A stretch of 64,000 nt of DNA from Pseudomaricurvus sp050633365 (GTDB lineage Bacteria; Pseudomonadota; Gammaproteobacteria; Pseudomonadales; Cellvibrionaceae), in assembly GCA_050633365.1 (NCBI GenBank), contig JBOEGJ010000041.1:1-64000 (forward strand), read 5' to 3'. The first letter of the stretch is position 1. The number at the start of each line of letters is the position of its first letter. The notes below the pieces were generated by a model. It did not search any database, was not told the origin of the DNA, and worked only from the letters and a program-made list of their open reading frames with translations. A program made the translations under genes and the position numbers. Positions 42,875 through 51,155 of the stretch are shown one piece after another.

Positions 42875-43366
42875 TTATAGGGCTTCAGCTTGTGCTAATT
42901 CGGTGTAGCGGCCTGCGTGAAATACCAGAGGCGCTTTATCTTTATGGTCAAATTTTTGAACGCGACCCACCAAAATAACGTGGTCACCGCCATCGTATTG
43001 ATGTTCTATGTCACATTCGAAAACGGCGGTGTAGTCCGCTAACACGGGTAGGTTACCGTGTCCATTTCGGTATTCGATACCGTCGAAACGGTCGATGCCT
43101 TTTTGCGCAAATTGGTTGGAAATACCTTGCTGCTCTTCATTCAAAATATGAATGGCAAACTGTTTGGCGTCGTTGAAGGCCTCAAACGCATTGGCACTCT
43201 TTGCGATGCTCCAAAGAACCAACATAGGCTCTAGGGATACAGAGTTGAAACTGTTGGCGGTCATGCCGACTTTGTTGCCGTTTTTATCTAAGGTGGTGAC
43301 AACCGTAACGCCAGTGGGGAAACTGCCTAAGGCGTTGCGAAACTGCTTCGGATCAATAGCGGACAT
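42875..43366 (-). CDS. hsaB: Flavin reductase component of 3-HSA hydroxylase (HsaB)
   Basis: A 163-aa flavin reductase of the HpaC/HsaB family. The N-terminal FRNALGSFPTGVTVVTTLDK and GMTANSFNSVSLEPMLVLWS segments are diagnostic, and GDHVILVGRV is the conserved C-terminal block. It supplies reduced FMN/FAD from NAD(P)H to HsaA. The gene lies directly before hsaA in transcription order, 301 bases after hsaC, and that gap may contain a separate promoter. Confidence 0.93.
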   Translation of the reverse strand: MSAIDPKQFRNALGSFPTGVTVVTTLDKNGNKVGMTANSFNSVSLEPMLVLWSIAKSANAFEAFNDAKQFAIHILNEEQQGISNQFAQKGIDRFDGIEYRNGHGNLPVLADYTAVFECDIEHQYDGGDHVILVGRVQKFDHKDKAPLVFHAGRYTELAQAEAL

Positions 43367-43667
43367 GACTGCGTATTCTCTTAATCTTAGTGAACAGGAA
43401 GTTCCTGACTAGGGTCTATGGTGTCAAACGGCAGGGCGTTTTACATACTGCAAATGAATTAGAGTTTTAGGATATTGAGGTGCGTAACAATGAAGACTGC
43501 TATTACTTCCGCGCAGGAGATTCCTGCATGGAGTAATAGAGAGGTTTTGCAAAGATTAGCCATGGCATTACTTTGGCTTGGAGCGCACCGCCATGGCTGT
43601 TCTTTGGGGCCGACCAGTTTTAATCGTCTGGTCGACATAGGCGCGCCTTTGGATTTCTAGGCTGGCT
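43367..43667. other. Intergenic region between hsaC and hsaB
   Basis: About 300 bases. It contains a perfect 7-bp hairpin CGACCAG...CTGGTCG (43611-43617 with 43628-43634) close to the hsaC end, but no T-run, and probably an internal promoter for hsaB. A short plus-strand reading frame (43475-43660) has no family signature and I do not call it. Confidence 0.45.
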
Positions 43668-44573
43668 CTATTCTTGCCCGACGCTAAAGTCGTGTCCCCA
43701 AAAGCTATTCACTGTGCTTTGAAAGCTTGAGTATTTTTCCCAGTCGTCGACGACGCGACCTTCTGCGCCGTATTCCACCATAAAGCCTGAAGGTGAGGCC
43801 ATGTAAAAGCTGACCATGTGATCGTTGGCGTGGCGCCCTAAGGTGCCGGTCAATTTAACGCCTTCGGCATTCATGCGGTCGAGGGCACGCCCAACCTCAT
43901 CAACCTTGTCGACTTCAACCATGATGTGAACACAGCCACTCGGCATGGGGCATTCCAATAATGCCAAGCTATGGTGACGGTTGTTGCAGTGCATAAAATA
44001 CAGGCGTTTCTCGGGTTCTGCTGGGTCCGGTGAAAAGCGTACTTTCATCAAGTCTGACAGGCCAAAACCCAGCACGTCTTGGAAGAAGGTGACGGTATTA
44101 TCGAAATTGGGTGCTGGCAATACCACGTGACCAAAACCCTGATCGCCGGTTACAAACTCTTTGATGCCGACCGGGGATGCAAATTGCCCGAAGTCTGAAA
44201 TGGGGCCCCAATAAATTTCATGGCGGTTGCCGTCGGGATCGCTAAAGCTAATGAGGTCTTGGACTTGGCGCGCTTGAGTCAGTTCTGCGTTGGCTCTTTC
44301 GAAGGTTACCGACGCATCGTTTAAGTGTTGGATAGCATCTTCGAATGCTTTTGGGCCGTTAACTTCCCAGCCGCTAAAGCCGTAGCTGTCGGTATCGGAT
44401 TTGTTCACCACGATTCGGTAGGGGCGATCATCCATCTTGAGAAATACGTCGTCTGAACCATTGGCGAGCTTGTCACTAACGTCCATCATGCCAAGCACTT
44501 TGGTGCCGTAGTCGGCCCAGCGGCTAGGATCAGTACAGTTAACGCCTATGTATCCGAGGCTGTGAATTGTCAT
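43668..44573 (-). CDS. hsaC: 3,4-DHSA extradiol dioxygenase (HsaC)
   Basis: A 301-aa type I extradiol dioxygenase made of two glyoxalase-like modules. The iron ligands lie in FGHVVLPAPN, RHHSLALLECP and the glutamate in PSGFMVEYGAEG. HsaC opens the catecholic ring A of 3,4-DHSA by meta-cleavage. The conserved N-terminal start is LGYIGVNCTDPSRWADYG. It follows fadD3 after 82 bases on the minus strand and should be co-transcribed with it. The steroid assignment rests on locus and size; biphenyl-type enzymes share the fold. Confidence 0.93.
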   Translation of the reverse strand: MTIHSLGYIGVNCTDPSRWADYGTKVLGMMDVSDKLANGSDDVFLKMDDRPYRIVVNKSDTDSYGFSGWEVNGPKAFEDAIQHLNDASVTFERANAELTQARQVQDLISFSDPDGNRHEIYWGPISDFGQFASPVGIKEFVTGDQGFGHVVLPAPNFDNTVTFFQDVLGFGLSDLMKVRFSPDPAEPEKRLYFMHCNNRHHSLALLECPMPSGCVHIMVEVDKVDEVGRALDRMNAEGVKLTGTLGRHANDHMVSFYMASPSGFMVEYGAEGRVVDDWEKYSSFQSTVNSFWGHDFSVGQE

Positions 44574-44655
44574 TGCGGTAATCCTGTCGTTGTAATGATT
44601 GTGTGTTCGCGAGTTGTAAGGTTTGTGTGCTCGCGACGTTTGGTGCGCTGTATGG

Positions 44656-46236
44656 CTATGCTAGGTCGCGCAGTTCCGTCTTCTGAACCTTTCCAGAAGC
44701 GTTCAGCGGCAGCGTCTCAACAAAGACAACTTTTCGCGGCACTTTGTAGTTGGCCATGTTGTCTCGGCACCAGTTAATCAACTGTTGCTGGTCCAGTGCG
44801 CTATCGGGTTTGGTGACCACAAATGCTTGGGCGACTTCTCCCATGCGTTCATCCTCGATACCAATGACCGCGCTCATGGTGACGTCGGTGTGATTCGAGA
44901 GGATGTTCTCAATCTCGGCGGGGTAGCAATTGAATCCGCCGGTGATGAACATGTCTTTGAGGCGATCGGTAATTCTGAGGTTTCCGTCTTTGTCGAGTAC
45001 GCCAATGTCTCCGGTGTGGAGCCAGCCGTCTTGGTCGATGGTTTCGGCGGTGGCCTCTGGGTTTTCGAAATAACCTTGCATGACGTTGTAGCCGCGAATG
45101 ACAATTTCACCGGCCTCACCAATATTCACCGGCTTGTTGTTGTTGTCGACGCAGCGGATTTCCACGTCGGCGATGGCGCGACCGGACGTCGTTGCAATGG
45201 TTTCGGCGCTGTCGCCTTGGCGACACATGGTCGAAAGGCCACAGCTTTCGGTGAGGCCGTAAGCGGTGAGAACGGTTTCAAAGCCGAGCGTGTCTTTCAT
45301 TTGACGGATCATTTCTACCGGTATCGATGCAGCACCGGTCGTCGCACGACGCAAACTGCTGATGTTGTAGCGGTCCAAATCTTCAAAGGCCAAAAGTGAT
45401 TGGAACAATGTGGGTGGCCCAGGCATCACCGTAATAGCATCGTTTTGGATGCGTTCCAAAATGGTTTTCGGGTCAAAGATGTCGTGTGGCAGCAGTGTGG
45501 CCCCGCGTATGAGCGCGGCTAAGATTCCGGCTTTGTAACCAAAGCTGTGAAAAAACGGACTGATGACGAGGTAGCGATCGTCTTGATTTAACCCAAGCGA
45601 TTGGGTCCAGCTGGCAAAGGTTTTGATGTTTTGTGCGTGGCCGGTCATGACGCCTTTGGGGGCGCCGGTGGTGCCGGAGGTAAACAAAATGTCCGAGGTG
45701 TGATCACCGCGAATCTGTTGAGCTCGATCTGAGATAGCTTGCGCTTCAATAGTGGCGCCGCTATCGAGGAATGAGGGCCAATTCACCTGTGACTGTGGCT
45801 GGCCGCTGGGCAGTTGGTCGTCAAAGACAACAATGGTCTCTAAGTCGGGAAGCGTCTCGTTTTTTAGCATGTCGGGATAGTAGCTTCCCAAGAAGTTACC
45901 GGCCGAAAATAGCAGTCGCGCTCGACTTTTGCGCAGCGTATATGCGGCTTCGGCACCTTTGTAGCGTGTGTTCATGGTTACCATGATAGCGCCCGCATAC
46001 TGAGCGCCAAGCGCTGCCAAAATCCACTCACAAGTATTCGGTGCCCAAACCGCGATGCGGTCGCCCGGTTCTATTCCGCGGGCAATAAGACAGGCCGCCA
46101 CCCGTCGACACTGAACGGCAAGGTCGCGAAAGCTGTATTGTTGATCGCCTTGCTGTAAGAAAGTTTTGTCGCCGAATTTTTCGGCGGCGGCGTCGATTAG
46201 AATTGGAATGGTTTTGGCGTTTCTGGGTTCAATCAT
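44656..46236 (-). CDS. fadD3: HIP-CoA synthetase (FadD3-like acyl-CoA ligase)
   Basis: A 526-aa adenylate-forming acyl-CoA ligase. The P-loop is LFTSGTTGAPKGVM, followed by YGLTESCG and GWLHTGDIG, and the C-terminal catalytic lysine lies in LNASGKVQKTEL. FadD3 activates HIP, the C/D-ring acid released by HsaD, to its CoA ester. The N-terminal WAPNTCEWILAALGAQYAGA block fits this branch. It heads the minus-strand operon and is divergent from ipdA, whose gene begins 309 bases away, so a shared control region is likely. Confidence 0.9.
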   Translation of the reverse strand: MIEPRNAKTIPILIDAAAEKFGDKTFLQQGDQQYSFRDLAVQCRRVAACLIARGIEPGDRIAVWAPNTCEWILAALGAQYAGAIMVTMNTRYKGAEAAYTLRKSRARLLFSAGNFLGSYYPDMLKNETLPDLETIVVFDDQLPSGQPQSQVNWPSFLDSGATIEAQAISDRAQQIRGDHTSDILFTSGTTGAPKGVMTGHAQNIKTFASWTQSLGLNQDDRYLVISPFFHSFGYKAGILAALIRGATLLPHDIFDPKTILERIQNDAITVMPGPPTLFQSLLAFEDLDRYNISSLRRATTGAASIPVEMIRQMKDTLGFETVLTAYGLTESCGLSTMCRQGDSAETIATTSGRAIADVEIRCVDNNNKPVNIGEAGEIVIRGYNVMQGYFENPEATAETIDQDGWLHTGDIGVLDKDGNLRITDRLKDMFITGGFNCYPAEIENILSNHTDVTMSAVIGIEDERMGEVAQAFVVTKPDSALDQQQLINWCRDNMANYKVPRKVVFVETLPLNASGKVQKTELRDLA

Positions 46237-46302
46237 GGTGGTTGCTAAATTCCGCGCGGTTTTTTAGTCCTGAGAAAATATCCCAACGGCTTGGTTTTGT
46301 CC

Positions 46303-46318
46303 TAGTCCCCATGGACGA
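46303..46318. promoter_or_regulatory. Candidate operator, fadD3-side copy
   Basis: TAGTCCCCATGGACGA. The GTCC-N4-GGAC half-sites make it an imperfect palindrome. It differs from the ipdA-side copy (46438-46453) at one position only, and the two starts lie 135 bases apart. Confidence 0.5.
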
Positions 46319-46437
46319 GAATTCTACTTGCTCAATTGCGCTAGCGCTTTTTCGGTTGCTCTAGTTGTCTTTAGGGGGTTGGGTTTAGTAGTTCTAGTTG
46401 CTTGTATTTCAAGGGTTTTTTTTGCACGGATTTGAGT

Positions 46438-46453
46438 TAGTCCCGATGGACGA
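46438..46453. promoter_or_regulatory. Candidate operator, ipdA-side copy
   Basis: TAGTCCCGATGGACGA. GTCC-N4-GGAC again, 92 bases before the ipdA ATG. The repeat is unlikely to be chance given its identity over 15 of 16 bases and its placement in the divergent gap. Confidence 0.5.
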
Positions 46454-46545
46454 TGAGCGTTTGTTGGGTGCTGGCCATAATCTCTCACACGCTGCCTAAG
46501 TTCAGTTGGACGCTGGGTGCAATCCGTAAATGTGTGAGGTTCTAA

Positions 46546-47421
46546 ATGAGTAAACTGCAATCCGCTCAAGAGGCTGTTGCCCAAATCAAAGACGGCATGA
46601 CTATCGGTATCGGTGGTTGGGGGCCTCGTCGAAAGCCTATGGCATTGATTCGTGAGCTGTTGCGCTCAGACGTTAAAGACCTGACAGTCGTCGCCTATGG
46701 TGGCGCTGATGTTGGCATGCTGTGCGCGGCCGGCAAAGTTAAGAAAGTTGTGTTCGCATTTGTATCTCTCGATTTTATTCCCTTGGAGCCTTACTTCAGG
46801 CAGGTACGCCAAAAGGGGGAGATTGAAACCATGGAAATCGACGAGGGCATGATGTTGCTCGGATTGAGAGCCGCGGCTTGGAAGATTCCTTATATCCCTA
46901 CCAATCTTGGTTTGGGAACAGACGTGGTACGAGTTAATCCCGATATTAAAGTGATCGACAGCCCCTACGATGAAAAAGAGTGGGTAGCGATGCCTGCGCT
47001 AAAATTAGATGTGGCGTTGCTTCATGCTGATCGAGCCGATCAGCGCGGTGTTTGCCAAGTGAAAGGCCCAGACCTGTACATGGACGACTGGTTTGCTCGC
47101 GCCGCCGATACCACCATCGTCAGCTGTGACGAATTGGTGGATACCGAATTCTTTGCCCAAGGCGAAGAAGCTCGCTCGGTTTTCTGGGAGCGCTCTCAGA
47201 CAGCGTCGGTTGTTCATATTCCTGGTGGCGCTCATCCATCGTCTTGCACACCGCTGTATGGCTTCGACATACCCCACTTTAAGGCTTACAACGCGTCGGC
47301 AAAAGACGGCGGTTTTGAAGGCTACTTCAAAGAATTCATTGCGGGTAAAACCGAAGAGCAATATCAGCAGGCAGTGGGTGGTCTAGACGCTATTCAAAAA
47401 TTGCCATTGCCTGTTTACTAA
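46546..47421 (+). CDS. ipdA: COCHEA-CoA hydrolase alpha subunit (IpdA)
   Basis: A 291-aa CoA-transferase-family (type I-like) alpha subunit. The N-terminal DGMTIGIGGWGPRRKPMALI and the VVAYGGADVGMLCAAGKV segment are typical of IpdA. IpdAB is a ring-C-opening hydrolase of the HIP pathway acting on COCHEA-CoA; the two subunits form a heterotetramer. GAGG lies about 7 bases before the ATG. The IpdB gene follows after 64 bases. Homology to ordinary glutaconate-CoA transferase is the alternative, but the gene neighbourhood is decisive. Confidence 0.93.
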   Translation: MSKLQSAQEAVAQIKDGMTIGIGGWGPRRKPMALIRELLRSDVKDLTVVAYGGADVGMLCAAGKVKKVVFAFVSLDFIPLEPYFRQVRQKGEIETMEIDEGMMLLGLRAAAWKIPYIPTNLGLGTDVVRVNPDIKVIDSPYDEKEWVAMPALKLDVALLHADRADQRGVCQVKGPDLYMDDWFARAADTTIVSCDELVDTEFFAQGEEARSVFWERSQTASVVHIPGGAHPSSCTPLYGFDIPHFKAYNASAKDGGFEGYFKEFIAGKTEEQYQQAVGGLDAIQKLPLPVY

Positions 47422-47485
47422 TTGCGCGTATTTGAGCGAAAGCTGAATGCCGATTAGTCAAAGAAACGACTTAGGAACTGAATCG

Positions 47486-48286
47486 ATGAGTACACCCGCA
47501 AAAGAATTTTCTCTCGCCGAGTTGATGATCACCGCTGGCGCTGAAGCCTTTCGAAACGATGGCGAAGTGTTGGCCACTGGTATCGGCTTAATACCACGAT
47601 TGGCCGCCAGCTTGGCCATGAAAACCTTTAATCAAGATTTGATGATGACCGACTCTGAAGCGTTCATCCTCAGCGAGCCAAACCCAGTCAGTGGTCGCAG
47701 CTCTCACGAAGGCCAAGCGCAAGAAACCTGGATGGGTTTTTCTCGTATTTTCGATAACGTGTGGAGCGGTAAGCGCCATGCGATGGTGGGGCCAACGCAA
47801 ATTGATCGATTTGCTCAGGCGAATATTTCTGCCCTTGGTGGCACCTACGAGCAGCCCAAAGTACAGATGCTAGGGGTGCGCGGATTTCCTGGAAACTCCA
47901 TCAGTCACGCCAACTCTTTTTTCGTGCCATCACACAATACTCGCGTCTTTGTTGACGGTGAGTGTGACATGGTCGGCTCAATTGGTTACAACCCCGAGCG
48001 TTTGCCAAAAGGTTATCAACTCGATGATGTCGATATCCGTTTGGTGATTACCGATTTGTGTGTGATGAATTGGAATGGTCCGAATCACGGATTGCAGCTG
48101 GTCAGTCTGCATCCAGGGGTTTCGGTAGATCAAGTTTTGGATAATACCGGGTTTGAAGTTCATGTACCCAGTGATGTTCCAACAACAGCCGCACCGACCG
48201 AGGAGCAGCTCGATATTATTCGTCAGCTCGATCCTCAAGATTGGCGCGCAAAACAGTTGAAAGATAACCCTGCCGGTAATCGATAA
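47486..48286 (+). CDS. ipdB: COCHEA-CoA hydrolase beta subunit (IpdB)
   Basis: A 266-aa partner of IpdA in the CoA-transferase fold. It begins with FSLAELMITAGAEAFRNDGE and has LMMTDSEAFILSEPNPVSG and the PGNSISHANSFFVPSH block. The start at 47486 is chosen over one 39 bases earlier because AGGA precedes it at about 9 bases. With IpdA it hydrolyses ring C of the steroid-derived CoA ester. A crotonase gene follows 64 bases later. Confidence 0.92.
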   Translation: MSTPAKEFSLAELMITAGAEAFRNDGEVLATGIGLIPRLAASLAMKTFNQDLMMTDSEAFILSEPNPVSGRSSHEGQAQETWMGFSRIFDNVWSGKRHAMVGPTQIDRFAQANISALGGTYEQPKVQMLGVRGFPGNSISHANSFFVPSHNTRVFVDGECDMVGSIGYNPERLPKGYQLDDVDIRLVITDLCVMNWNGPNHGLQLVSLHPGVSVDQVLDNTGFEVHVPSDVPTTAAPTEEQLDIIRQLDPQDWRAKQLKDNPAGNR

Positions 48287-48350
48287 CTTTCTTTAACGCT
48301 CGGGGCTTTCTCCGGGCGTATCTTCTTCAAAAAAATACAGCGGTGACGAC

Positions 48351-49238
48351 ATGAGTGAAACAACTAACGCGGCAGCTGAAAGTGAAGAGAATATTGTTCT
48401 GTACTATGCCGAAAACGGTGTCGCGACGATAACCATGAATCGTCCCAAGTACAACAATGCTCAGAACGGACGCATGACCTACGAACTGGACGACGCCTTT
48501 AAGCGCGCCGTTGCCGACGATGAGGTCAAAGTCATCGTGCTTAAGGGCGAGGGTAAGCACTTCTCTGCGGGTCACGATATCGGCACGCCTGGCCGTGATA
48601 TTCATGAAAGCCAAGAGCGCACCTCCATGTGGTACGACCACGCCAATAAAGAAGGTGGCGAGTTTCTCTACGTGCGCGAAGCAGAAGCCTACCTCGGTAT
48701 GTGCCGACGTTGGCGCGACATTCCCAAACCAACCATCGCGGCTGTGCAGGGCGCCTGTATTGCCGGCGGCTTAATGTTGGCGTGGGTATGCGACCTGATT
48801 GTTGCCACCGATGATGCATTCTTTTCCGATCCAGTTGTTCGTATGGGAATTCCTGGTGTTGAATACTTTGCCCACCCCTATGAGCTCAACCCTCGCATCG
48901 CCAAGGAATTTCTGTTCACTGGTGATCGAATGAGCGCCGAGCGCGCCTATCAGATGGGAATGGTCAACCGTATTTCTAGCCGCGAAACACTCCACGACGA
49001 TGTGCAGAAATTAGCCGAAAAAGTCGCTGCAATGCCGCGTTTAGGTTTAACGCTGACAAAGCAAGCCATCAATCACGTGGAAGATCTTCAAGGTAAACGC
49101 AATGGTATGGAAGCTGCTTTTGCGTGGCACCACTTCGCGCATACTCATAACGATCTGATGTCCGGTGACAAACTTGGTGGTTTCGATGCCAAAAAAATGG
49201 CTGAAGAAAACAAAAAGCAAGCGTCCGAAAAATCCTAA
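48351..49238 (+). CDS. Enoyl-CoA hydratase/isomerase family protein
   Basis: A 295-aa crotonase-fold enzyme. The oxyanion segments are HFSAGHDIG and QGACIAGGLMLAWVCD, followed by FSDPVVRMGIPGVEYF. It is longer than EchA20 and resembles the EchA13-like crotonases, with an insert after the first oxyanion hole (IHESQERTSMWYDHANKEGG). It probably hydrates an unsaturated CoA ester of the ring C/D pathway; which step it serves is unclear. It lies between ipdB and ipdC in the same operon. Confidence 0.87.
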   Translation: MSETTNAAAESEENIVLYYAENGVATITMNRPKYNNAQNGRMTYELDDAFKRAVADDEVKVIVLKGEGKHFSAGHDIGTPGRDIHESQERTSMWYDHANKEGGEFLYVREAEAYLGMCRRWRDIPKPTIAAVQGACIAGGLMLAWVCDLIVATDDAFFSDPVVRMGIPGVEYFAHPYELNPRIAKEFLFTGDRMSAERAYQMGMVNRISSRETLHDDVQKLAEKVAAMPRLGLTLTKQAINHVEDLQGKRNGMEAAFAWHHFAHTHNDLMSGDKLGGFDAKKMAEENKKQASEKS

Positions 49239-49295
49239 TACTTGATTTGGTCGTAGCTTGCGATTCGCCACTATTCTTTTCTGGATTTACTAATC

Positions 49296-50363
49296 ATGAC
49301 AAAAATTGAAACCCCATTGACGAAGCTACTGGGTTGCCAATACCCCGTTATTCAAACCGCAATGGGTTGGGTTGCCGATCCAAAGCTGGTGGCTGCTACT
49401 TGTAACGCCGGCGGTTTTGGATTTCTAGCGGGCGCGGTAATGACACCGGCGCAAGTGAAGCAAGGCATCGAAGAGATTAAGTCACTCACCGATAAGCCCT
49501 TCGGTGTGAACTTTCACATGTACACCCCTGGCGCCATGGAGATTATTGATATCTGCATAGCAAGCGGTGTGAAAGCGGTGAGCTATAGCCGCTCGCCTGC
49601 TAAGTCGATGATTCAAAAACTTAAAGACGCCAATATCGTTTGCATCCCCACCGTCGGTGCGCTTAAACACGCGCAGAAGGCGGTAGAAATGGGCGCCGAC
49701 GCCGTTGTGGTTCAAGGTGGTGAAGGCGGAGGCCATACAGGCGCCGTTGCCAGCGGCATTTTACTGCCGCAAGTCGTTGATGCTTTGGATGTTCCAGTGG
49801 TTGCCGCTGGTGGTTTTAAAGACGGTCGCGGGTTGGTGGCAGCCTTGTCCTACGGCGCCGCCGGAATTGCTATGGGAACTCGGTTCTTGTTGACCAAAGA
49901 AAGCCCAGTACCTGATCTCACCAAAGCCAAGTATCTGCAAGCGTCGACAGAAAAAATCATCATCAGCAAAAAACTCGACGGCATGCCGCAGCGAATGATT
50001 GTTAATCCGTGTTTGCAAAAACTCGACAAAACATCGTCGCTGGGAATGTTGTGGCTCGCCATTAAAAATGGCTTGGCGTTTACCAAAATTACTGGGGGCA
50101 CCTTATTTGGCATGTTGCGCTCTGGTTGGCAGATGAAGAAGTCCAATGGTTTGAGCTTCGGCCAAACGCTAATGGCAGCCAACGCACCCATGATGATTCA
50201 AGAAGCTATGGTGTTGGGCCATCCCGATAGCGGCATCTTACCGAGCGGGCAGGTTGCGGGATCGATTGAAGATCTTCCCTGTGGTGACGAACTGATGACG
50301 CGCATCATCGCTGAAGCAAATGATGCGTTAAAGAAATTACCGACATTCGAGCAAGAGGCTTGA
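49296..50363 (+). CDS. ipdC: IpdC-like reductase of the nitronate monooxygenase family
   Basis: A 355-aa FMN-dependent TIM-barrel protein of the NPD/nitronate monooxygenase type. It shows TPLTKLLGCQYPVIQTAMGW, then the phosphate-binding VVQGGEGGGHTG and PVVAAGGFKDGRG. The length and these blocks match mycobacterial IpdC (Rv3553), a reductase needed for degrading the C/D-ring CoA thioesters. It is followed 10 bases later by echA20 in the same operon, as would be expected for HIP catabolism. Confidence 0.92.
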   Translation: MTKIETPLTKLLGCQYPVIQTAMGWVADPKLVAATCNAGGFGFLAGAVMTPAQVKQGIEEIKSLTDKPFGVNFHMYTPGAMEIIDICIASGVKAVSYSRSPAKSMIQKLKDANIVCIPTVGALKHAQKAVEMGADAVVVQGGEGGGHTGAVASGILLPQVVDALDVPVVAAGGFKDGRGLVAALSYGAAGIAMGTRFLLTKESPVPDLTKAKYLQASTEKIIISKKLDGMPQRMIVNPCLQKLDKTSSLGMLWLAIKNGLAFTKITGGTLFGMLRSGWQMKKSNGLSFGQTLMAANAPMMIQEAMVLGHPDSGILPSGQVAGSIEDLPCGDELMTRIIAEANDALKKLPTFEQEA

Positions 50364-50373
50364 GGACAAGACT

Positions 50374-51132
50374 ATGATTTTTGAAACTACCATAGAGAAC
50401 GGCATTGCCGAATTGGTCTTTAACAATCCACCGGTTAACGCCTTCGACAGCAAAGGCTGGTTTTCTATCGCTGAAGAACTCAATCGTTTGGGAACCACCG
50501 ATTCGGTTCACGTGATTATTATTCGCGCCGAGGGCAAGGGCTTTTGTGCCGGCGTCGATATCAAAGAGCTGGCCGCCGACAGCGGAAAAATCGTCGCCGT
50601 TAACAAAGGCAATTACGATTCATTCGAGGCGGTTCACCGCAACCCTAAACCGGTTATTGTGGCGCTTCACGGTTTTGTTCTTGGTGGTGGTATCGGTATT
50701 GCGGGTGCTGCCGACATTCTAGTCGCGTCTGATTGCACACGCTTCGGTGTGCCCGAAGTGGATCGTGGTGCCATGGGTGGTGGTGCACATTTACAGCGTA
50801 TGTTCCCGGTTCAAAAGGTGCGTTACATGTACTACACCGGCGAATTTATCGATGCTCAAGAAGCCTATCGTTTAGGCGCGATTGAGCGTGTCGTGCCGAA
50901 AGATCAGCTGCGCGAAACCGCATTGGAAATGGCTGCAAAAATCGCAGAAAAAAGCTCACCGATGATTCAGTTAGCCAAAGAAGCGTTAACCGGTATCGAA
51001 GATGGCAACCTAGAAGATAAATACCGCTGGGAACAGGGCTTCACCTTGCAAGCCTACACCGAAGGTGATTCGCAAGAAGCTCGCGATGCGTTTGTCGAAA
51101 AACGTGACGCAGATTTTTCTGAAGGCCAGTGA
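50374..51132 (+). CDS. echA20: EchA20-like CoA hydrolase (ring D opening)
   Basis: A 252-aa crotonase. From memory of EchA20 (Rv3550) the shared signatures are NPPVNAFDSKGWF, RAEGKGFCAGVDIKE, GFVLGGGIGIAG, FGVPEVDRGAMGGGAHL and a late YRWEQGFT. EchA20 hydrolyses ring D of the HIEC-CoA type intermediate. This assignment is better for this gene than for the longer crotonase at 48351. It starts 10 bases after ipdC, so it is in the same transcript. Confidence 0.9.
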   Translation: MIFETTIENGIAELVFNNPPVNAFDSKGWFSIAEELNRLGTTDSVHVIIIRAEGKGFCAGVDIKELAADSGKIVAVNKGNYDSFEAVHRNPKPVIVALHGFVLGGGIGIAGAADILVASDCTRFGVPEVDRGAMGGGAHLQRMFPVQKVRYMYYTGEFIDAQEAYRLGAIERVVPKDQLRETALEMAAKIAEKSSPMIQLAKEALTGIEDGNLEDKYRWEQGFTLQAYTEGDSQEARDAFVEKRDADFSEGQ

Positions 51133-51155
51133 ACCCAAACCAAGAGTGATCGACT

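Larger units (their letters stand above)
46237..46545. promoter_or_regulatory. Divergent control region fadD3/ipdA
   Basis: This gap separates the two halves of the HIP and ring A/B gene sets and must hold both promoters. It contains two nearly identical 16-base elements (46303-46318 and 46438-46453, listed separately) that are imperfect palindromes. No other coding feature is seen. A regulator that controls both operons, as KstR2 does for the actinobacterial HIP genes, would be expected to bind here. Confidence 0.6.

Noticed and set aside
43475..43660. Small plus-strand protein between hsaB and hsaC
   Set aside because: No RBS, no family signature, and it runs through a hairpin; probably noncoding.
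48351..49238. Calling this crotonase EchA20
   Set aside because: The 252-aa gene at 50374 matches EchA20 in length and in several motifs much better; this one is longer with an insert.
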